Source: Natrinema amylolyticum (lineage in GTDB: Archaea > Halobacteriota > Halobacteria > Halobacteriales > Natrialbaceae). From it: a stretch of 64,000 bases of DNA. Position 1 is the stretch's first letter, and every line of letters begins with the position of its first letter. Below, one piece after another: positions 8,897 to 18,154 of this stretch. A program made the position numbers and the translations under genes. Location of the stretch: assembly GCF_020515625.1 (NCBI RefSeq), contig NZ_JAIWPJ010000001.1, forward strand, positions 1,426,001-1,490,000. The letters run 5' to 3'. Under the pieces are notes generated by a model. The model ran no database searches, was not told the DNA's origin, and was given only the letters and a program-made list of their open reading frames with translations.

Positions 8897-9367
8897 CTAG
8901 TCGTTCCCTTCGAACTGGAACCCGGTATACGGATCGGACTCCTGTTTCCAGATGAGGTGTTCCCGGTCGATCGAGAGACCGACTTCGTCCAATCGATAGG
9001 CGATATCGGTAATCGTCTGCTTGTCGGGCGCTGCAGCCGTGACGTAGACGTTCATACTGCCGGTCATGAGCGTCGTCACCCCGACTACGCCGGGCATCCG
9101 ATGGGCTTTCGCCGCGAGCGTTTCCCGTTCACTGACGCGAGCCGTACAGACGAACAGGTAGTGGTGCTGGACGCCGGCTCAGTCGTAGTTTACGTCGGCG
9201 CTATACCCGTCGATAACGCCCGCTGCTTCGAGCTTATCGATTCGATTTCGGACGGTGTTGTCCGCGACGTTCACCGCCTCGGCGATGGCCGTGATCGGCC
9301 GTCTCGCGTTCTGCTGTAACTGATGGAGGATCTCTCGATCGATCGCATCGAGTGGTTCGTGACTCAT
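8897..9367 (-). pseudogene. Lrp/AsnC family regulator split by an in-frame TGA
   Basis: Read through, this is one 156-residue Lrp/AsnC protein. It has an N-terminal winged helix (DREILHQLQQNARRPITAIA and the recognition helix NVADNTVRNRIDKLE), then the RAM ligand domain (PGVVGVTTLMTGSMNVYV through the C-terminus). A TGA at 9181-9179 interrupts the frame right after the HTH domain (VNYD-stop-AGVQHHYLF). The frame continues unbroken for 94 codons after the stop, with no shift. Many halobacterial relatives have Arg at this place; CGA to TGA is a single transition. Only the 62-residue HTH would be made unless the stop is read through. This could also be a sequencing error. Confidence 0.8.
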
Positions 9368-9471
9368 ATTTCACCGTCGCTCGTCCCGTACGACCGCGGC
9401 CCGCAACGACCGCCGGACGGCCGTGCGAGATCAGCGTTCACAGCGGTCGGATTTGGGGCCGCCGATGTCAC

Positions 9472-9711
9472 CTAGAGTTCGCCCCGCAGGACCACTTCGT
9501 TGTCGACCCGCTGGAGCATGTCCTCGGTGACGACGTAGTCTTCCTCGCCTTCCCCCTCCCAGCCGACGGAGGCGAGTACCTGCTCCGCCAGGCTGGGGTT
9601 CGGGTCGACGTAGGCCCTGTCGTTTTCGACTTTCGCGACGATGCCGAGTTCCTTTCCCTCGACGTCGACGACCGTCTTGCCGACCGCGTCGTCGGTCAGT
9701 GGCGCTGTCAT
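9472..9711 (-). CDS. PRC-barrel domain protein
   Basis: 79 residues. A single PRC barrel: the strands DDAVGKTVVDVEGKELGIVAKV and a second half ending YVVTEDMLQRVDNEVVLRGEL are typical. Such single-domain proteins are common in archaea and occur near RNA-processing or respiratory genes; their role is unclear. It is monocistronic and leftward, directly downstream of nothing recognisable. About 100 bases separate it from the broken Lrp gene. Confidence 0.75.
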   Translation of the reverse strand: MTAPLTDDAVGKTVVDVEGKELGIVAKVENDRAYVDPNPSLAEQVLASVGWEGEGEEDYVVTEDMLQRVDNEVVLRGEL

Positions 9712-9915
9712 AGTCGTTCCCTACCGCGACCACCCGGGTAAACGAACGGCCGTCCCGTGCCGGTGTCCGTCCGAGCCCGTCCCGATTACCGCCGGCCGCT
9801 CCACGGCGGCCGATTTCGGCTGCACACGCGTCCCGGGACTATTTGTCGCTGGCTCCCGACGATACAGCCGACGCGTTCGACCCGTTCCGATCGCGCCGCG
9901 ACTCCCACTCCGACC

Positions 9916-10065
9916 ATGACACACACGCTCGAGATCAGCGACGACCTGAAGGACCGACTCGACAGCCACTGCGAGGAGGGCCAGTCCCCCGAGGAACTCA
10001 TCGAGGAACTGGTCTCGATGTACGAGACCGAAGGGGCGTTCCTACAGGAAGGCTACTCCGAGTGA
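9916..10065 (+). CDS. Small VapB/RHH-like protein (DUF7557-like)
   Basis: 49 residues from ATG 9916. The sequence (THTLEISDDLKDRLDSHCEEGQ, then helices EELIEELVSMYE) has the beta strand plus two helices expected of a short ribbon-helix-helix antitoxin-like protein. No toxin gene adjoins it. Such solitary small proteins are widespread in halobacteria (DUF7557 as I recall it). The antitoxin role is therefore inference from shape only. Confidence 0.55.
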   Translation: MTHTLEISDDLKDRLDSHCEEGQSPEELIEELVSMYETEGAFLQEGYSE

Positions 10066-10346
10066 GGGGACGGGGGTCGAGTACCCCGATTTCCGCAGCA
10101 CTTTCGAGACGGACGAGAAGCGATTGACGACGTCGCTCGCGTTCGCGGAGACGATCATAGCGGGTCAGCGACGAGACCGAGAGCCGCGTCACCGGTGCAC
10201 CGCAATTCCGCGACCATCGACTCGCCTCGCTGACCGCCGATTCCGTTCGCCGACCGCGCTCCCGTTCGCGAATCTTCGAGTCGCCCCCGGTCGACTGAAT
10301 GTGATAGAGGATGACACTCAAGTAGTTGGTTCCCGTATCGATCGGT

Positions 10347-10763
10347 ATGCACCTGCTGGTCGCGCTCGACGACTCCGACCCGGGGTGGGAAGCGCTCGAC
10401 TTCGCGTGTACGGAACATCCCGACGACGAGCTCACGGTCGTCCACGCCGTCGATCCGACCGACAGCGGCTACGGCGAGGTGGCACACCTCGGCCCGGACG
10501 TGTTGCTCGAGCGCCAGCAGGAGGCCGCCCAAGAACTGCTCGCGGAAGCCGAGGACCGCGCGGCCGACCACGGTTGCACGCTCGAGACGGAGACGATCGT
10601 CGGCCAGCCGTCCGACGCCGTCGTCGACTACGCCGCGGCCAACGACGTGGACCGGATCATCGTCGGCAGTCACGGTCGAACCGGGTTCTCGAGGGTGTTG
10701 TTGGGCAGCGTCGCGGAACGAATCGCTCGACAAGCCCCGGTCCCGGTGACGATCGTCCGTTAG
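10347..10763 (+). CDS. Universal stress protein (UspA family)
   Basis: 138 residues, a single Usp domain. The N-terminal strand (LLVALDDSD) and the ATP-binding signature G-x2-G-x9-G-(S/T) (GSHGRTGFSRVLLGSVAERI) are complete, so it probably binds ATP. The ATG at 10347 lies 3' of a TATA-like region. It is the first of three Usp genes in this window (others at 18.2 and 18.8 kb), but it belongs to a different subgroup: the other two have GGRRRSP in the loop. Confidence 0.88.
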   Translation: MHLLVALDDSDPGWEALDFACTEHPDDELTVVHAVDPTDSGYGEVAHLGPDVLLERQQEAAQELLAEAEDRAADHGCTLETETIVGQPSDAVVDYAAANDVDRIIVGSHGRTGFSRVLLGSVAERIARQAPVPVTIVR

Positions 10764-10786
10764 CGGTCGGTTCGACTCGTTCGACT

Positions 10787-11000
10787 TCGGACCTCGAGTA
10801 CGATGGAGCGTCCTACACGCTCTCACTGACGAAAACGGTCGACCGGGCGCTGACGGAAGCCGAATTCCGGATCGAAGCGGCGACGACGCCGTCCGACGAC
10901 TTCCTGACCTGGCTCCGATCCGAATACCGGTTCGATCTGACCGGGCTCGCGGAGGACGAGCGGACAATCGGCACCGAGGCGATCGCTCGAGTCTGGTTCG
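10787..11000 (+). pseudogene. Possible decayed gene fragment in the 10764-11254 gap
   Basis: The 490-bp stretch between the Usp gene and the FAD protein has no intact gene. One frame from about 10787 reads like a genuine acidic halobacterial protein (LEYDGASYTLSLTKTVDRA, then EAATTPSDDFLTWL and a further EDERTIGTEAI) but has no start codon in a sensible place. After about 11000 the composition turns Arg/Ser-rich, as in non-coding frames. It may be a gene remnant with lost ends. I do not recognise its family. Confidence 0.3.
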
Positions 11001-11254
11001 CCCATCGACCGACGTCCACGGCGTCGCGATTCCGGTCAGCCGTCGCCCGTGACGAGCAGTCGTCGATCACCGCCTCGAGTCGCTCTCGACTGGCCCCGTT
11101 CGATCTGTCTGGGAGACGGAGTGTCACGCGATACCGACGCTGTACTCGCGGTCGCACGCTCTCCAAGCGTCAGGGCCGGTACTCAAGGGATTCCGCCGCG
11201 TACCGGCGACCGTAACAGGACAAACTAATTAAGGTCCACCACAGTCTGGATTAC

Positions 11255-12505
11255 ATGAACGACCGCTACGACGTAGTCATCGCCGGTGCCGGTCCCGCCG
11301 GCGCACAGTGTGCCCGCGATCTCGCCGCCAGAGGGTACGACGTCGTCGTCCTCGAGACCGAGGCCGAGGACGAGTTCCCGCGCCAGAGTAACAAGTCTAC
11401 CGCGGGGACGTTCCACTCCATGATGGCCGCCTTCGGCATCCCCGACGACGTCGTGATGCAGTACACCGACAGCGTCGTCCTCGAGTCGCCGACCGAACAC
11501 TTCGTTCGCGACCAGACCGGCGCGGTCCTGGAGTTCGCGGACTTCAAACGCTATCTGGTGAAAGACGGCCGCGACGACGGTGCCGAGTACCGGTTCGACG
11601 CTCGCGTCACCGCGCCGATCATGGAGAACGGCGAGATCGTCGGCGTCACCTACAACGGCGACGAGGAGGTCTACGGCGACATCGTCATCGACGCGACGGG
11701 CCCGAGCGCACCCATCGCGAAGAAACTCGGCATCGTCGATCTCAAGCGCGAGAACCACGCCATCGGCATCGAGTACGAGTTCGAGGGGATCGACATCGAC
11801 CGCCCCGGCTTCGCGGACCTGCGCGACGCCATGATGTTGCGACTGGACCACGAGATCGCTCCCGGCGGCTACTCCTGGATCTTCCACACGGGCGAGGACA
11901 CCGCCAAGGTCGGCCTCTGTTACATCCAGAACGGCAGCCACGACCGGTACAGTCGCGACGATTTCACCATCGACGACTACCTCTCTCACTGGCTCGAGAC
12001 GGATCCGCGGTTCCGGAACGCCGAACCGATCGAGGGCAAACAGCACCGCGGCTCGGCCCACATTCAGGAGCCGACGGACCTCCACACCGATCGGTTCATG
12101 GCGATCGGCGACACCGTCCCGACCCTCGACCCGCTCTGGGGCGAAGGGATCAACAAGTGCATGCAGTCCGGTCGAGCGGCTGCCGCCACCGCCGATAGCG
12201 TCCTCAAACACGACGGCGTCGAGCCGACCGCCGAGAACCTCGAGGTCTACGACACGCTCTGGCACCGCGACGTCGCGCCCAACGCCAAGAGCCGGCTGCT
12301 CATGACGCAGCTCCTCTATCTCGCACCGAACGAGCGCTACGATGACCTCATGCGGGACCTCCAGCGGCTCGACGACGACACGCTGGCCGAGGCGAACAAG
12401 GGTAACGTCCGTGCCATCGCGAGACTGCTCGAGCCCGGAGACGTCCCGTTGCTCGTCGACCTCGCGAAACAGCGGCTGGACTTCGATCTCGGCTCCCTGC
12501 TGTAG
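11255..12505 (+). CDS. Geranylgeranyl reductase family FAD-dependent oxidoreductase
   Basis: 416 residues. The N-terminal Rossmann motif (DVVIAGAGPAGAQCARDLA) binds FAD. The second dinucleotide motif is IVIDATGPSAP, and the FAD ribose motif is MAIGDTVPTLDPLWGEGI. The family saturates double bonds of archaeal membrane-lipid chains (digeranylgeranylglycerophospholipid reductase) or menaquinone side chains. The true lipid enzyme usually carries PxxYxWxFP; here the related motif is GGYSWIF, so substrate assignment stays general. The leader is short: a TATA-like aattaagg lies 25-30 bases upstream of ATG 11255. Confidence 0.8.
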   Translation: MNDRYDVVIAGAGPAGAQCARDLAARGYDVVVLETEAEDEFPRQSNKSTAGTFHSMMAAFGIPDDVVMQYTDSVVLESPTEHFVRDQTGAVLEFADFKRYLVKDGRDDGAEYRFDARVTAPIMENGEIVGVTYNGDEEVYGDIVIDATGPSAPIAKKLGIVDLKRENHAIGIEYEFEGIDIDRPGFADLRDAMMLRLDHEIAPGGYSWIFHTGEDTAKVGLCYIQNGSHDRYSRDDFTIDDYLSHWLETDPRFRNAEPIEGKQHRGSAHIQEPTDLHTDRFMAIGDTVPTLDPLWGEGINKCMQSGRAAAATADSVLKHDGVEPTAENLEVYDTLWHRDVAPNAKSRLLMTQLLYLAPNERYDDLMRDLQRLDDDTLAEANKGNVRAIARLLEPGDVPLLVDLAKQRLDFDLGSLL

Positions 12506-12524
12506 GGTCCCGTCGACCGTGCTC

Positions 12525-14165
12525 TCAGGCGAGAAACTGTGCCTCGAAGGACCGGACGCTCTCGTCGGTGCCGACGAGCACGACGTCGTCGCCCTCCTCG
12601 AAGACGAACGTCGCCGGATCGAACTCGGATATCGTCTCGCCGTTCCTGACTGCGGCGACGACCGTCCCTCCCGTCCGGGAGCGAACGTCGGCGTCGACGA
12701 CCGTCCGCCCGGCCAGCCGCCCGGCGGGGAGTTTCACGACGTCGATCTGTCTGTCGACGGCCAGTACGTCTTCGTCCTCGAAGACCGTCGAGGCGAGCAT
12801 CCGTCCGCTGACGGTGGCCAGTGACTGCACGTAGTCGGCGCCCGCCCGGTACAGTTTCCGGACGTTGTCGGCGTCGTTCGCCCGGACGACGATGTCGATC
12901 GACGGGTTCAGGTCGCGGACGACGAGCGTCGCGAAGACGGCCGTCGTATCGTCGTCGAGGGTGACGATCACGGCCGACGCGTCGTCGACGCCGGCCTCGC
13001 GGACTGCGTCCGGATCGCGAGCGTCACCGACGACGTCGACGCCCGCCTTGTCGGCGCTGTCGAGGACGGTCACCCGCGTGTTCGTCTCGGCGAGCGCGTC
13101 GCCCGCCGCCGCGCCCGCTTCCCCGTAGCCCGCGATCACGACGTGCTGGGCCGAGAACGGCTGGACCGTCGACGCCGCCTCCGCCCGTAACTCGTCGATC
13201 CGACCCGGTTCGCCCGCGACGAGGAGTCGCGTCCCCGCGTCGAGTTCGCGGTCGGGCGGAATCGGACTCTCGAACTCGCCCTCGACCCAGGCACCGATCC
13301 CGTCCACGCCGAAGCGCTCCCGCAGCCGGACCTCGCCGGCGGTGCGACCGGCCAGATCGCTCCCCTCGGCGATCGAGAGCTCCACTAACTCCAGGTCGTC
13401 GCCGATCTCGATCCCCTCGTCGACCGCGGTCGTCACGGCCGTCGGAACCCGGTGGGCGACGCTCTCGCCGAGCAACTGGCGCGGCGAGAGCACCTCGTCC
13501 GCGCCCGCGATCCGGTGGTACTCCCCGAGCCGCCGGTCTTCGACCAGCGTCACGATCCGGACGTCCGGGTTCGCCTCGCGCGCCGAGAGGACGATGCTCG
13601 CGTTCACGTCGTCGGCCGCGTCGGCCACGACCGCCGTCGCCCGCTCGATGCCGGCGTTCTCGAGGGTCGCCATCGATTCCGGATCCCCGTAGACGACGCG
13701 GTACTCGTCCTCGTGTAACGCCCTCGCCGTCTCCTCGTCGGATTCGACGACGACGTACTCCTCGCCGCGGGACTCGAGTTCCTCGATGAACGCCTCGCCA
13801 CGCGATGTGTACTCACCGAGGATGACGTGGTCCTCGACGTCGGGTGCGGCCGTCGGGGCCGTCGTCGCGAGCGCGTTTCGGAGCCACGGGACGGCGAAGA
13901 CGTCGACCCCCGTCAGGATCAGCCCGATGCCCGTGAGTTGCAGCGCGATCATCAGCAGGTTCATCTGGGGTGTCGCCCACCCCGCGTCCTCGCCGTATCC
14001 GGTCGTGGTATACGTCTGGAAGACGATCTCGAGCGACCGGTAGAGCGGCTGCGGATCGTTCTCCCACGTCGCCATCCCGTAGTTGTAGAGTAACGTCGAG
14101 ATGACGGTCGTTACGACTACCAGCCCGAGATAGTAGCCGGTACGACGGGATCGCCACAGTGACAT
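12525..14165 (-). CDS. Two-TM potassium channel with two RCK (TrkA-N/TrkA-C) modules
   Basis: 546 residues. TM1 (about 10-32) and TM2 (about 67-90) flank a pore loop with the selectivity filter TTTGYGED (about 54-61), a variant of TVGYG. Cytoplasmic RCK1 starts near residue 105 and RCK2 near 340; both contain Rossmann strands (HVVIAGYGEAGAA is clear in RCK2) followed by TrkA-C domains (for instance ELVELSIAEGSDLAGRTAGE). Having both RCKs in one chain resembles Slo/BK or MthK-dimer organisation, with gating by ligand (Ca2+ or nucleotide). It is convergent with the reductase gene, 20 bases apart. Confidence 0.88.
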   Translation of the reverse strand: MSLWRSRRTGYYLGLVVVTTVISTLLYNYGMATWENDPQPLYRSLEIVFQTYTTTGYGEDAGWATPQMNLLMIALQLTGIGLILTGVDVFAVPWLRNALATTAPTAAPDVEDHVILGEYTSRGEAFIEELESRGEEYVVVESDEETARALHEDEYRVVYGDPESMATLENAGIERATAVVADAADDVNASIVLSAREANPDVRIVTLVEDRRLGEYHRIAGADEVLSPRQLLGESVAHRVPTAVTTAVDEGIEIGDDLELVELSIAEGSDLAGRTAGEVRLRERFGVDGIGAWVEGEFESPIPPDRELDAGTRLLVAGEPGRIDELRAEAASTVQPFSAQHVVIAGYGEAGAAAGDALAETNTRVTVLDSADKAGVDVVGDARDPDAVREAGVDDASAVIVTLDDDTTAVFATLVVRDLNPSIDIVVRANDADNVRKLYRAGADYVQSLATVSGRMLASTVFEDEDVLAVDRQIDVVKLPAGRLAGRTVVDADVRSRTGGTVVAAVRNGETISEFDPATFVFEEGDDVVLVGTDESVRSFEAQFLA

Positions 14166-14328
14166 ATCCGAATTATTCGACGGACGGCTGTTGACGGTAC
14201 CGGTCGGCGGGGTCGGTGATGGTCCCTCACCGCCCCGCTCCCCTCATACGACGGTGTCAATCGCGACGAAACGGCTATAGACGCTGCCTCCGCCGCCGAT
14301 TTATGTCTTCGAGTCCACTTTCCGACGG

Positions 14329-15126
14329 ATGGCGCTCCTCGAGAATCTCGCGCTGGTGTTCGTTGCTGGACTCATTACGGCGCTGGCGACCGGGCTCGGC
14401 GCGCTCCCGTTTTTCTTTTTCGAGGGGATCAGCGACCGCCGAAACGTCGTTCTCTGGGGGCTCTCCTCGGGAATCATGGTCTCGGCGTCGCTGTTCGGCC
14501 TCGTCGAGGAGGGGCTGGCCGAGGGGACGCCCCTCGAGATCGCGATCGGGATGGCGGCCGGCGTCGCGCTCGTGGTCATCGCCCACGACGTACTTCTGGA
14601 CGCCGATATCGATCCGAAGCGGTACGAAGAGGCCGATTTCAAGAAGCTCGTCCTCATTCTCGGGATTCTGACCGTCCACAGTTTCCCGGAGGGCGTGGCC
14701 ATCGGCGTCTCCTTCGCCGATCTCGGTCTCGAGGGCGGCACCCAGTTTCTCGGCTTTACCATCCCGGTACTGGCGATCTTCATGACGATCGCGATCTCGA
14801 TCCACAACGTTCCGGAGGGGACCGCGATCTCGATCCCCCTGCGCTCGATGGACGTCGCGAACTGGAAGCTCGTCTGGTGGGCCGTCTTCTCGAGCCTGCC
14901 ACAGCCGATCGGGGCCGTCCTCGCGTTCGGCTTCGTCCGCTACGCGCGGGAGTTCCTGCCATACGGCTTCGGCTTCGCCGCCGGTGCGATGATCTATCTC
15001 GTGCTCACGGAGTTCGTCCCCGAGGCGCTCGAGATCGGCGAGCGACTTCCACGGGGCGGGAAGCCGGAACTCGCGGGCGGTATCGTCGTCGGGATTCTGG
15101 TCATGGTACCGCTGACGTTCGTGTGA
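14329..15126 (+). CDS. ZIP family divalent metal transporter
   Basis: 265 residues, about eight membrane helices. The two metal-binding helices are unmistakable: TVHSFPEGVAIGV (TM4) and SIHNVPEGTAISI (TM5), whose His, Glu and Asn/Pro line the transport path in ZIP proteins. ZIP carriers move Zn2+, Fe2+ or Mn2+ into the cytoplasm. The histidine-rich loop between TM3 and TM4 seen in some relatives is short here (DADIDPKRYEEADF). It is divergent from the K+ channel gene; the region between them is 163 bp. Confidence 0.9.
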   Translation: MALLENLALVFVAGLITALATGLGALPFFFFEGISDRRNVVLWGLSSGIMVSASLFGLVEEGLAEGTPLEIAIGMAAGVALVVIAHDVLLDADIDPKRYEEADFKKLVLILGILTVHSFPEGVAIGVSFADLGLEGGTQFLGFTIPVLAIFMTIAISIHNVPEGTAISIPLRSMDVANWKLVWWAVFSSLPQPIGAVLAFGFVRYAREFLPYGFGFAAGAMIYLVLTEFVPEALEIGERLPRGGKPELAGGIVVGILVMVPLTFV

Positions 15127-15159
15127 GCGGCGTCCTCGCGTCCGCAGACGGGATCGGAC

Positions 15160-15627
15160 TCACTCGAGCACCCGTCCGTGTTCGTCGATCTCCCCCGCGA
15201 CGATCCGGGTCGAGGAGATCCGCTCGCCGTCGGCGGCGTAGACGTAGGGCGCGACGATCCCGGACAGCGGCTCGAAGCCCCGCTCGCGTCGCCGGTCGTT
15301 GATCGCCTCGAGTTCGGGGGCCGTCTCGGGGGAGACCACCAGCGCGTCGATCGACGGCTCGTCGGTCGCGATGCCGTACTCGCTCTCGAGAGTGCGGACC
15401 TCGACGTCGCGGTCCCACTCGTCGAGCGCGGCGATTTCCGCGGTCACGGTTCGCGTTCGCTCCTCGAGCGACGGAACGGGGCGGGGTTCGTGACGCGTCT
15501 CGACCGCCAGTTCGTCGCTGGTCAGTGCGACCACCACGCCGTCCTCGCCGAACCGGAGCGCGTGCTCGAAGAGGGCCCGATGACCGTCGTGGAGCGGCCC
15601 GAACGTGCCGGCGACTGCGACTCGCAT
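15160..15627 (-). CDS. coaD: Phosphopantetheine adenylyltransferase (archaeal type)
   Basis: 155 residues from ATG 15627; longer upstream frames exist but lack family similarity. The nucleotidyltransferase motif T-F-x-P-x-H-x-G-H is AGTFGPLHDGHRAL at the N-terminus, and the C-terminal ISSTRIVAGEID matches the ISSTxI nucleotide loop. The enzyme joins ATP to 4'-phosphopantetheine to make dephospho-CoA, the fourth step of CoA synthesis. It is convergent with the ZIP gene, with a 33-bp gap. Confidence 0.9.
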   Translation of the reverse strand: MRVAVAGTFGPLHDGHRALFEHALRFGEDGVVVALTSDELAVETRHEPRPVPSLEERTRTVTAEIAALDEWDRDVEVRTLESEYGIATDEPSIDALVVSPETAPELEAINDRRRERGFEPLSGIVAPYVYAADGERISSTRIVAGEIDEHGRVLE

Positions 15628-15707
15628 ACGCGACTCGAGGGCGGGTACCCGGTTAAGTATGGTGTGGAATATCACTGATTGCGCGGGACCCGAGCCGAAC
15701 GTCGCGT

Positions 15708-16283
15708 TCAGGCGTTTCCGGGTCGGGAACGCTCCCCGAGGAGCTCGGCGGTCGTCGCCACCTCGGCGAACTCCCCCTCGAGGTGGGCCATAGCCGTGCG
15801 GTGGACCGTCCCCGCGTCGAACGTCTCGCCGTCGAACGTCCGCTCGAAGGTCGCCGTCGCGTCGCTGACGAGGATCGGGTCGAAGCCGAGGTTCTCCGCC
15901 ATCCGCGTACTCGTCGAGACGCAGTGGTCCGTCGTGAGCCCGCCGATCACGAGCGTTTCGAGGCCCCGTTCGCGGAGTCGCTCCTCGAGGTTCGTTCCGA
16001 TGAACGCGCTGTTGACCGATTTGACGATCGTCGCCTCGCCCTCGAGCGGTTCCGTCTCCGATTTGAACGCGAATCCCGACCGGTCGCCGCGAAGCGGCGA
16101 GTCGGGCTCCGTCGAATCGTGACGAACGTGAACGATCGGACGATCGGTCTCGCGCCAGCGCTCGAGCAGGCGAGCCGCGTTCGCTTCGGCGTCGGAGTTG
16201 TTTCGGTCGCCCCACGAGGGGGCGTCGAACCCACGCTGGAAGTCGATCAAAATGAGGGCCGCATCGGATTCGATGTCACTCAC
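15708..16283 (-). CDS. Isochorismatase-family (cysteine) hydrolase
   Basis: 191 residues. The catalytic triad of the superfamily is visible: Asp in [10 protein letters not shown], Lys in [10 protein letters not shown] and Cys in [15 protein letters not shown], with the cis-peptide-type loop GGLTT before it. Members hydrolyse isochorismate, nicotinamide, N-carbamoyl compounds or similar small amides. No pathway neighbour points to a substrate. It is leftward and followed by coaD, 80 bp apart. Confidence 0.85.
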   Translation of the reverse strand: MSDIESDAALILIDFQRGFDAPSWGDRNNSDAEANAARLLERWRETDRPIVHVRHDSTEPDSPLRGDRSGFAFKSETEPLEGEATIVKSVNSAFIGTNLEERLRERGLETLVIGGLTTDHCVSTSTRMAENLGFDPILVSDATATFERTFDGETFDAGTVHRTAMAHLEGEFAEVATTAELLGERSRPGNA

Positions 16284-16378
16284 GATAGAACCACCTCGTT
16301 CGATTCTCGCGTCCGATCACCGGTCTCACGGGTCGGCGAACGATCGCGAGCGAAGTATATCGATCGGTCCTCGAGCGC

Positions 16379-17071
16379 TCACTTCCACCGACGGTTTCGC
16401 GACGACGTGATATCGACGCCGCGACCGTAGTAACAGATCGGTGACCCCGCGGGACGTTCGAACCCGTTCGCCTCGAAGAGCGTGTTCGTCCCGATATCGA
16501 CGGCTACCTCCCGCAGCCTCCATCGCTCGTGGTCGATGTCGGCGTAGCGAAGGGTCCCGTCTCGAGCCGTCGTGTAGTAGCGGTAGTGTTCGGTGAGAAA
16601 CGCCGCCAGCGAGCCGGGTTCGGGGACGAACGGATCGCCGATCGGCTCGTAAGTCCCCGCGAACCGGGCGGGAGCCGCGCCCGGATGACGGCGCTCGCTC
16701 GTAAACGCGATACCGCGGTCGGTCTCGGTTATCTCCACGTCGGCGTAGTAGTATGGGAGCCGGTGGAAGAGACGCGCGCCGACCACCCCGAGGACACCCT
16801 CCGCGTCGAGACTGAAGAAGTAGACGCCGGACTCGCCGTCCCGGCTGACGTACGTCCGGAGGTTGAGTTCGGGGAGTTCGACGCCGACGCTCGCGGGGAG
16901 TCCCCGCGGGCGAACGTCGACGTTCAGATACGGAACGACCGACAGCCACGCCCGGCCGTCGTAGGTCTCGACGGTGAGGCTATCCGGGAGTCGCTCCGCC
17001 ACGACTGCGGGATCGACGGGCCAGTTGGCGAAGAGCAGGTGTCGCCACCCCATCGCGATCGGGAGAACCAT
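16379..17071 (-). CDS. YqjF-like DUF2071 protein
   Basis: 230 residues. It opens with the family pattern MGWRHLLFANWPVDP followed by LPDSLTVETYDGRAWLSVVP, and the middle has NLRTYV and GVYFFSLDAEG, all typical of the DUF2071 acetoacetate-decarboxylase-like fold. It is soluble. The length matches the family. Function is unknown in archaea. It stands alone; the 220 bases upstream hold a remnant of a neighbouring SDR copy. Confidence 0.8.
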   Translation of the reverse strand: MVLPIAMGWRHLLFANWPVDPAVVAERLPDSLTVETYDGRAWLSVVPYLNVDVRPRGLPASVGVELPELNLRTYVSRDGESGVYFFSLDAEGVLGVVGARLFHRLPYYYADVEITETDRGIAFTSERRHPGAAPARFAGTYEPIGDPFVPEPGSLAAFLTEHYRYYTTARDGTLRYADIDHERWRLREVAVDIGTNTLFEANGFERPAGSPICYYGRGVDITSSRNRRWK

Positions 17072-17124
17072 ACCGTGAGCAGGGGCCGACGGCGGGAAAA
17101 GCCGTAGCCAAACAGCGTCGACGG

Positions 17125-17167
17125 CTCACACCGTCTCGGGCACCCAGCCGCCGTCGACCTCGAGGTT
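17125..17167 (-). pseudogene. 3'-terminal scrap of a second SDR gene
   Basis: These 43 bases repeat, with a handful of mismatches, the last codons of the SDR gene at 17294-17334. On the minus strand they read NLEVDGGWVPETV-stop, against NIEVDGGWLPESV-stop in the intact gene. Nothing upstream of the scrap continues the gene. The likely origin is a tandem SDR paralog that has been deleted except for its last 14 codons; a short recent duplication is the alternative. Confidence 0.6.
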
Positions 17168-17293
17168 CTACACCCACCTTTTTACTGCGTCGGGGGTTCT
17201 CGCTTCGCACGGCGCACGTCGCTCGAAACCCGCTCCTCGCAAAAATCTGGACCAAAAACTACCCGCGGCGCGATGCGCCGCGGTTCGATCGGC

Positions 17294-18034
17294 TCACACC
17301 GACTCGGGCAACCAGCCGCCGTCGACCTCGATATTTTCGCCGCTGACGTACTCGCTGTCCGGATCGAGGAAGAAGTACAGCGGCGCGATCAGGTCCTCGA
17401 AGCTCGCGGGCCGATCGCGGGGCAGTTCCTCGGGGAACTCGTCGGAGTTCTCCACGACGTAGGGCGAGACGGCGTTGACGGTGATCCCGTCGTCCTGCGT
17501 GTCCGCCGCGAGCATGCGCGTGAACATCAATACGCCCGCCTTCGCGACGAAGTAGGGGAAGTTCTTCGGGCTGACCATGGCCCGCTCGCTCGAGGCGTAG
17601 CCGATATTCACGATTCGGCCGTAGTCGGCCTCTCGCATCCCGGGTAGCGCTCGCTTCGAACAGAGGTAGGTCCCGTTGAGGTTGGTCTCGAGGACGCGGT
17701 TCCAGTCCTCGAACTCGAGGTCGACCCAGTGGGCGGGCGCGAAGTCGCCGACGTTGTTGACCAGTACGTCGACGCCGCCGAGTTCGGCCTCGACGGCCGC
17801 GAAGAGGCCGTCGACGCTGTCGGGATCCGTCACGTCGCCCTGGATCGTCATCGCCGCCTCCGCACCGCGTTCGCGGGCCTCGTCGGCCGCCTCGCGTGCG
17901 GCGTCGGCGCTCGTGTGGTAGTGAACCGCCGTCCGCGCGCCGCAGTCGGCCGTCGCGAGCAGGAGTTCGCGACCGACGCCTTTGGCGCTCCCCGTGACGA
18001 GTACCGTCTGTCCTGCGAGATCGGGTCCCTCCAT
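17294..18034 (-). CDS. Short-chain dehydrogenase/reductase
   Basis: 246 residues. The cofactor motif T-G-x3-G-x-G is VTGSAKGVGREL, and NNVGDF is the stabilising NN-x-G. The catalytic Ser lies in NIGYASSE and the Tyr-x3-Lys is YFVAK. The C-terminal VSGENIEVDGGWLPESV is the usual SDR end. It resembles FabG-like 3-oxoacyl reductases, but a sugar or alcohol substrate is equally possible. It is leftward, with a 120-bp gap to the divergent Usp gene. Confidence 0.87.
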   Translation of the reverse strand: MEGPDLAGQTVLVTGSAKGVGRELLLATADCGARTAVHYHTSADAAREAADEARERGAEAAMTIQGDVTDPDSVDGLFAAVEAELGGVDVLVNNVGDFAPAHWVDLEFEDWNRVLETNLNGTYLCSKRALPGMREADYGRIVNIGYASSERAMVSPKNFPYFVAKAGVLMFTRMLAADTQDDGITVNAVSPYVVENSDEFPEELPRDRPASFEDLIAPLYFFLDPDSEYVSGENIEVDGGWLPESV

Positions 18035-18154
18035 GCAGTGGCAGTCGGCGACGGCGTGGAAAAATCGCCCGGAAATCGGGTCTCGATCGCATCGCTGCGA
18101 CGGCGGATTCCGTGACCCGCGGATTTACGGCGGTGCACGATCAATCCGTCATCT

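Noticed and set aside
10124-11215. Long rightward frame covering the Usp gene in another phase
   Set aside because: Mostly Arg/Ser/Pro shadow sequence; only the part near 10787-11000 looks coding, and it is listed as a possible remnant.
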